Notes under the pieces: generated by a model | Told to the model about the DNA's origin: nothing | Database searches by the model: none | The model's input: only the letters and a program-made list of their open reading frames with translations | Source of the DNA: Peptococcaceae bacterium UBA6116 | GTDB taxonomy: Bacteria; Bacillota; Desulfitobacteriia; Desulfitobacteriales; Syntrophobotulaceae | NCBI GenBank assembly: GCA_002423425.1 | Contig: DIWC01000006.1 | Location: 1-28,745, forward strand | Direction: 5' to 3' | DNA: 28,745 nucleotides | Shown: piece after piece, positions 24,200 through 28,745 of the stretch | Layout of the letters: every line of letters starts with the position of its first letter | How positions within the stretch are numbered: the first letter of the stretch is position 1 | Position numbers and translations under genes: made by a program

Positions 24200-25127
24200 T
24201 TAAACCTGGTGGGGCCTTGGGTATCTTTCCAAATACCTGTTTATAACAATACTTTTTGCCATTTTCACACCTAATGACTCTTTTACTTCCCAAAATGCAG
24301 CTGCCAATAAAGCAACATCATTATATTTATTTCTGTATTTTCCGCCTACAATTCCATCTATTCTTTTATCAATTACGGAATCCAGCCACTCAACATATGA
24401 TCCTATATCATCCGCCGTCATTGCATAATTTACTTTCCATAAACAAAAAATACTCCAAAATATTTCTTCACCTTTTTGCGTACTCACTTCAGTTTCCAAT
24501 ACAGAATTTTCTTTCATGAATACAAGGTTTTTGCTCTCGTTAAACCCCATCCTGTTTGAAACCTGGACAGCTATCTTTTTACCAGCTTTTCTCAGATTAT
24601 TATCCGCATATAAATACAACAGTAATAAATTTATACCATAACCAATAAAATTACCGCTCCAGCCCAATGGACTTCTCTGTTCCATACACCAGCTTTTAAT
24701 CATGTCAAAATGTCCCGAGAAAAAGTATAGATATTTATTTTCTAGATCGGTAATATTATTTTCTGCTATTTCAGATACGTCCTGATAATAGTGATTATCA
24801 GATACACGCAGTTCTTCTATTCTTTTTTTCGGCAAGATCTTTATATTCCCTTATCACTTCTCCATCTGTAAAAAGTCTCAAATAATTAGGTATGGTTGAA
24901 TTGGAGTAATAGGCTTCATACCAAAATTTCTTCATAAATTCCCTGTCATTTAAACAACTGGACGCCTGAGCTGTTTTCAACGCAATTTCACCGCGTATTT
25001 TCAAATCACTTTCTATTCTATCAAGCGTCTCTTTGCCAATCACCCTACAATATCCTATTGTTGGCAATAAAGGAGCTTTGCGCAAAGTTTTAGCAGGTTC
25101 AATAGTGCTGTCTGCTTTTAAATCCAT
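24200..25127 (-). pseudogene. unknown protein split by a frameshift in an A7 run
   Basis: Two overlapping frames make one sensible protein. The first runs from ATG 25127 to its stop at 24798 (109 residues; FMKKFWYEAYYSNSTIPNYL in the middle). The second (24835-24200) has only a TTG with no ribosome site as a start. They join in a run of seven A (plus-strand T at 24823-24829); with one A fewer, LAEKK runs straight into RIEELRVSDNHYYQD to give 308 residues. Later features are FFSGHFDMIKSWCMEQRSPL, a short hydrophobic patch (INLLLLYLYA) and a C-terminal YLERYPRPHQV that looks cut short. I do not recognise the family. It overlaps the YkgJ-type gene by 29 bases. Confidence 0.55.
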
Positions 25128-25614
25128 AAATTTTCTTTAATCTTTCAAATATCTCAAAAGCTACCGGGCATACTTCAACTACATTTAACATACTGTAAAG
25201 GCTCCCTAACCTTTCCGGCTGATTTGTATGCGGATAAGTCTTACAGTTTTCAGGTTTCATATCACCCAGTCTACATTCTCCATCTTCATCCAGAAAATCA
25301 CATGGCCTGTGCCTGGTTTCATAGCTGTATGTTATTTCGTCTAATTCCAGAAAGATATCTTTAAACTTGTCAGTTGTTATATTCATGTATACCGCTGCTT
25401 TTTCCAGTTCGGCTTCCTGAAATGTTCCTTTATACATTTTACAGCAGTTTCTGCATTTTCTGCAGTCATAATCAGCAAACAGTTCATTATGCAATGCCAG
25501 AAATTGCTTATCCAGTTCCTCTTCCTCGGCATGAATCTTTAGGAAGGAACGGAATCTGATATTGTCAGCCTCTATAGCCTTTGCTGCTTTTTTTACTTCA
25601 CTCGGCTTCAGCAT
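25099..25614 (-). CDS. YkgJ-family cysteine-cluster protein
   Basis: A 171-residue protein with the CxxCxxCC signature (YDCRKCRNCCKMYKG, C51, C54, C57, C58), followed by C105, C114, C124 and C149, the layout of the YkgJ zinc- or iron-chelating family. It probably binds a metal ion or an Fe-S cluster; its biochemical role is not established. It sits between the 124-residue unknown gene (10-base gap) and the frameshifted unknown gene (29-base overlap), so the three form one operon. A GAGGTG ribosome site precedes the ATG. No membrane segment or signal peptide is seen. Confidence 0.8.
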   Translation of the reverse strand: MLKPSEVKKAAKAIEADNIRFRSFLKIHAEEEELDKQFLALHNELFADYDCRKCRNCCKMYKGTFQEAELEKAAVYMNITTDKFKDIFLELDEITYSYETRHRPCDFLDEDGECRLGDMKPENCKTYPHTNQPERLGSLYSMLNVVEVCPVAFEIFERLKKIYGFKSRQHY

Positions 25615-25624
25615 ATCTTCTGTT

Positions 25625-25999
25625 TCACCTCACATTCTTAGTATTGACAACGTAATGTGTAGCATAGGCTTCTTCTATAACCGCATCTCCAGATTTGCTA
25701 AAGCGCAAGGCGATTTTCTTGCCTTTTACGCCCCACTGGTTATATTCGGTCCATGAGAACTTTAAATGATTGTCCAAAGCGTATGCCCTAAGTTCTTTCA
25801 CTATAAATGACAACTTGCTCAAGTTGGTCTTACATACTTTTTCAAGGTATGGTACACGACCGAACCGCCAATCTTCATAATCTGTGGCAGATAATATCCC
25901 AATTTTCATCAGCAGCTCTACAGGGGATATATAAATCTTCTCCTTTAGGGTAATGCTTACAATAGCGTGTATTTTATGTTTTAGTTCCACGTTATTCAC
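25625..25999 (-). CDS. conserved-looking unknown protein (124 aa)
   Basis: A 124-residue protein opening with GTG (AAGGTG upstream, weak). It contains SPVELLMKIGILSATDYEDW (about 25-44), then RFGRVPYLEKVC, KLSFIVKELRAYA and KGKKIALRFSKSGDAVIEEA, a strong protein-like composition with a helical N-terminal half. It precedes the YkgJ-type gene by 10 bases. I recognise a recurrent hypothetical-protein pattern but cannot name a family or function. It has no Cys pairs and no membrane segment. Confidence 0.6.
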   Translation of the reverse strand: MNNVELKHKIHAIVSITLKEKIYISPVELLMKIGILSATDYEDWRFGRVPYLEKVCKTNLSKLSFIVKELRAYALDNHLKFSWTEYNQWGVKGKKIALRFSKSGDAVIEEAYATHYVVNTKNVR

Positions 26000-26029
26000 T
26001 AATATTTCACCTTGTTCCTCTTCCAGACA

Positions 26030-26145
26030 TTCTTGTTGTTTTGCCTGACCATGCCTGCGTTATCTCATCGGTCAAAATAGCAAAATCACGTTTATCTGTA
26101 ACGCCGCATTTTTCCCATTCATCGGTCAATTCTTTCACATTTAAG
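26030..26145 (-). pseudogene. Bro-family C-terminal remnant
   Basis: The minus strand reads VKELTDEWEKCGVTDKRDFA and then ILTDEITQAWSGKTTR, which aligns with RKELTDEWDDRGVKQGQEYA and ILTDEITRAWSGMTTR of the intact Bro-N gene at 11471-12343. After KTTR it loses similarity and stops. No start or N-terminal domain is present. This is a short relic of a second KilA-N/Bro-type module. Confidence 0.7.
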
Positions 26146-26194
26146 TATCACAGATGTTTCACTTTTGCTTAAGGTAGTACCTTCGTTATATATT

Positions 26195-27541
26195 TCATTC
26201 CAAACTTGTACTAATCCCGTGCCTTATCGCCTTGTCATGCATCTCACGGAAAGCCGCCTTTGCACCTTCCCCAAATCCTATAGGCATGGAACTTATAAAG
26301 CTGTCGTAGATAATCTTGCCTTTGAATGGAAGCAAAACCGTTTCAATTTGAGCGGGCAAGTCTCGCCGCAATGTGTTTGCTACTGAATTGCTTATCCCTT
26401 TTATCCCGTAAAGTCTGTCTTCGCCTTTCTCGTTCGAAGCGATTGCAACGGCGTATTCCGGCTGATACTCCAAAAGAAAGAGCATCCCTTTTTTATGTTT
26501 TGTTCTCCACAGCTTCAAAATGTCGATTTTCTCTTGCGGAAGTTCTGTTTTACTGATATATTCGTCTATCAGCTCCGGCTTTTCCCACAGTACTTCTCTG
26601 ACTTTGTGCACCATCATGTCGCTTACGGCGTTAGGATATTCCGGCTTGATTTTGGCTTTAATTACACCCATCCGTTCATTGACAAAGCCCATTAAGCCAT
26701 ACCATGTCTCATAGAAAAGTCTACATTCATCAGAGTTTAACTGTGCCGACTTTGTATCGTCAACCATGGCACAACATTTCTTGTATTTCTTTCCGCTTCC
26801 GCACGGGCAGGGGTCGTTACGTCCGACTTGCGGTCTTTGCAATGTTGGAAACTTAACAATATTTTTATTACGTTTGCTAATAATCTCGTGAAGCTCGGAT
26901 GGTGTGTATCCGTTATTTTCCCAGATGCGTGTGTTGTTTTTTGCAAGCATAATAAGATTTATAAACTCCTGCAACTGTTTTTCGCCGTCAAATATAAGAT
27001 TATGGCTGTCCAGAATGGAACCCAATTCCCTTATCCCGTCACCGTAAGTTATATAACTCCTAACTTCCTCATAGCCTTCAAAGGTATCTTTACTGTAGCC
27101 AAAAACGTCCCGCATAAAACAGCGTACATTCCACCAGTGGTCGTTATCCGCATAATCTTCAATGACGTATTTAAGAAATTCATTTTTTTCGGGTATATAT
27201 CGGGGTTTATCTGCTTGGTGTTCCAGTAAATAATCAGCTTGGTTAAAGTCGTCAAAAAACCAATAATGTACAATGAATTCTTTGTAAAAACCGTACCAGC
27301 CATCTTTTAACACAAGCGGCAGAAGGAGAATATAAATCTCTTCGTCGGTCGTCCGGTCGATGTTTTGTTTGTTGAAAATATCAACAAAGTCCTCACGGCT
27401 TATAATGCCATATAGGTTTACCGCCGCCCTTGCATAAGAATCAAGCAGCTTGCGGGTAACTGCCCTTCCGTTTGGGCAACGGACGATATCTGACGTGCGG
27501 TTATATTGTTCAAAAATTTTCTTTGCATTTTCTTCACTCAT
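26195..27541 (-). CDS. SEC-C motif protein
   Basis: A 448-residue protein with a SEC-C zinc motif in the middle (GRNDPCPCGSGKKYKKCC, about 254-271), the same motif found at the C-terminus of SecA and in many mobile or defence-associated proteins. The flanking regions are mostly helical and unrecognised; the C-terminal part (FGEGAKAAFREMHDKAIRHG near the end) has no catalytic signature I can see. The start is ATG 27541, with AGGAG 10 bases upstream; the longer frame from 27574 lacks a ribosome site. Zinc binding and a protein-interaction role are likely. It lies between remnants of KilA-N/Bro genes. Confidence 0.78.
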   Translation of the reverse strand: MSEENAKKIFEQYNRTSDIVRCPNGRAVTRKLLDSYARAAVNLYGIISREDFVDIFNKQNIDRTTDEEIYILLLPLVLKDGWYGFYKEFIVHYWFFDDFNQADYLLEHQADKPRYIPEKNEFLKYVIEDYADNDHWWNVRCFMRDVFGYSKDTFEGYEEVRSYITYGDGIRELGSILDSHNLIFDGEKQLQEFINLIMLAKNNTRIWENNGYTPSELHEIISKRNKNIVKFPTLQRPQVGRNDPCPCGSGKKYKKCCAMVDDTKSAQLNSDECRLFYETWYGLMGFVNERMGVIKAKIKPEYPNAVSDMMVHKVREVLWEKPELIDEYISKTELPQEKIDILKLWRTKHKKGMLFLLEYQPEYAVAIASNEKGEDRLYGIKGISNSVANTLRRDLPAQIETVLLPFKGKIIYDSFISSMPIGFGEGAKAAFREMHDKAIRHGISTSLE

Positions 27542-27653
27542 ATTATTACCACTCCTAACCTCCGCAAGATTCATTCCACGACTGTTGTATAAGGTTTACC
27601 CCGCGATCACCCTCCTGTGCTGCTGGATTCTATTTGCCACACATGGCTGATTT

Positions 27654-28160
27654 TTACTTGCCAGTAACATGTCGCATCCCTCCGTGAATATCCACTGGAT
27701 ATTCACGCCCCTTGGCGGTAGGGTTCTGTTTAAGACGATTTCCAGAGAGCGGTGCCTTCTTGTCCGGTAAGGCGTATTTGCTGTTTTCAACAGTCTGCGA
27801 TCTAATATATTCAAGGCCGATCTTGTTTCGCGTATATTTATTCAACCGGCGTGCCAGGTTCCATTCTTCTTCAGTGCCGGTCATGCCCAAGCCGGCATCG
27901 CTGCCGAACCGATGCCAGAAAATAAAGATAAACCAATCCGGACTAAATTTTTCTACAGCCGCATTAATAATGGATTGAGGACGTCCGACATCAGAACATA
28001 TATCTTCCCAGCCAAAATCTTTTACAGATATATGATTTTTCCTGCAAATTTCTAATATCGTTTGATCTTCTCTGCAAACACATCGAACCGCTTCTCTTTC
28101 CAATATACAGTCACCAGGTGACGCTATAAAAATCCGTAATGGCCTGACGGTATCAATCAT
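27654..28160 (-). CDS. DUF4062-like (SPGD...ER) protein, truncated or fused
   Basis: A 168-residue frame from ATG 28160 (GAGGATTCAA upstream). Residues about 7-102 match the DUF4062 pattern: LRIFIASPGDCILEREAV, then FGWEDICSDVGRPQSIIN, WFIFIFWHRFGSDAG and GTEEEWNLA. DUF4062 domains, TIR-like in fold, usually sit at the N-terminus of larger STAND or effector proteins, so a long C-terminus is expected. Here the sequence changes to an unrelated tail (KAPLSGNRLKQNPTAKGREY) and stops. Either the gene was truncated and fused to foreign sequence, or the short form is used alone. Confidence 0.6.
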   Translation of the reverse strand: MIDTVRPLRIFIASPGDCILEREAVRCVCREDQTILEICRKNHISVKDFGWEDICSDVGRPQSIINAAVEKFSPDWFIFIFWHRFGSDAGLGMTGTEEEWNLARRLNKYTRNKIGLEYIRSQTVENSKYALPDKKAPLSGNRLKQNPTAKGREYPVDIHGGMRHVTGK

Positions 28161-28272
28161 TTGAATCCTCAAAAAAACAATTGTTGGAAATCCCATCCGA
28201 TGACAAGCGAATTTATTATTTTTTTCTGGTTTATTTTTTCCTCCAAGGCCAACACTAAACGGTGACAAGGCG

Positions 28273-28745
28273 TCACGGTTTCAATGTCTTTTCTTCAAGT
28301 GCCATTACTCTATGATTCTCTGTCAGAAGCTTCATTTGACTTATAGCAATAGTATTGAGTTTTTGAAGCCGCTCACTTTGTGACATTGCTTCTCCAATTA
28401 ATACGGCATTCAAGTTTTCCATATTTGAAAGGCAAACGAGTTGAGAAACATTTGCGTAGTCACGGATATTCCCTTTGAGTTCAGGATTAGCGTCCCGCCA
28501 TTGTTTGGCAGACATGCCAAATAAGGCGACATTTAATACATCTGCTTCACTGGCATATACCTGATTAACCTGCTGGGGCGTGAGCTGTGGAGATACCCAT
28601 GAAGCAAATTCAAAAGCGATTGTTTCATGTGCGTATGTACCACCGTATCTGCCAGCCTTGGCGATTATGCCACGAGAATTTGTTTTCTCCGTCCATTGTT
28701 TTACAGATAATACAAAACGGTTTAATCCCGCTTCGTTTTTAATTC
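28273..28745 (-). CDS. KilA-N domain protein, partial at window edge
   Basis: The frame is open from the window edge (28743) to a stop at 28273. It reads IKNEAGLNRFVLSVKQWTEK, then IIAKAGRYGGTYAHETIAFE and FASWVSPQ, and jumps directly to LTPQQVNQVYASEADVLNVA. It then runs through SAKQWRDANPELKGNIRDYA to the end. In this family a stretch (FKLYLIKEFQRL... and following, some tens of residues) normally separates WVSP from the LTPQQ segment, so an in-frame deletion is likely. It is a close relative of the truncated gene at 12340-12693. KilA-N is a DNA-binding domain of phage and element regulators. Confidence 0.75.
   Translation of the reverse strand, partial: IKNEAGLNRFVLSVKQWTEKTNSRGIIAKAGRYGGTYAHETIAFEFASWVSPQLTPQQVNQVYASEADVLNVALFGMSAKQWRDANPELKGNIRDYANVSQLVCLSNMENLNAVLIGEAMSQSERLQKLNTIAISQMKLLTENHRVMALEEKTLKP

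Noticed and set aside
24818..24830. A AAA AAG heptamer as a programmed -1 frameshift site
   Set aside because: The heptamer is in the right phase, but a -1 shift meets a TAG one codon later. The downstream protein is in the +1 frame, so classical -1 frameshifting cannot join the two parts.
1..28745. tRNA or rRNA genes and an attachment site
   Set aside because: By eye I found no cloverleaf-like segment, rRNA-like sequence, or duplicated core near an integrase. No integrase gene is present in the window.

Overview
The window looks like a piece of an integrative and conjugative element (ICE) or similar large mobile element from a low-to-moderate GC Gram-positive anaerobe (Bacillota, most likely Clostridia). 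The evidence is strong AGGAGG ribosome sites, ParA/ParB plus Flp-pilus-like (TadZ/CpaE and SAF/CpaB) backbone genes, a DpnD/PcfM-like protein, a DUF3991/TOPRIM protein, and an ECF sigma factor with a beta-propeller anti-sigma. Nearly every gene is on the minus strand, so transcription runs from high to low coordinates.

Layout, low to high coordinate. 1-3787 is element backbone: the start of a further gene, a TadZ-like ATPase, an SAF-domain protein, a small frameshifted ORF, a Cys-rich small protein, ParB and ParA. A bidirectional terminator (3810-3858) closes it off. 3859-10685 is a five-gene cargo operon transcribed in the order HTH/excisionase-like protein, NurA-like nuclease, HerA-like ATPase, GHKL (Hsp90/MutL-type) ATPase, radical SAM protein. 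This is the most interesting content: a HerA-NurA DNA-processing pair coupled to a GHKL ATPase and a radical SAM enzyme, in a layout typical of a defence island, which I cannot match to a named system. 10686-13882 holds a sparse stretch, a Bro-N protein, a truncated KilA-N protein, a divergent promoter region with three strong palindromes, and a DUF3885-like gene on the plus strand. 13883-15661 is mobile-element debris: a multiply frameshifted integrase-core transposase and a truncated HNH endonuclease.

15784-18728 is a BlaI/BlaR1-type repressor-sensor pair with two palindromic operators. Its sensor domain resembles a beta-propeller rather than a penicillin-binding protein. 18906-19124 is a backbone remnant (DpnD/PcfM-like). 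19540-21443 is an ECF sigma/anti-sigma pair with a readable autoregulatory promoter. 21743-23231 is an AbiE-type toxin-antitoxin pair with an operator around its -10 box. 23271 to about 24130 is a decayed DUF3991/TOPRIM backbone gene.

24200-28745 is a second patch of accessory genes and fragments: a frameshifted unknown gene, a YkgJ-type Cys-cluster protein, a small conserved-looking protein, a Bro remnant, a SEC-C protein, a truncated DUF4062-like (SPGD...ER) protein, and a KilA-N gene running off the window edge. Overall the window reads as an element backbone interrupted by successive cargo insertions between parA and the TOPRIM gene, with stress-sensing and phage-defence-like functions dominating the cargo. 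All family calls were made by eye from motifs; no database search was run.
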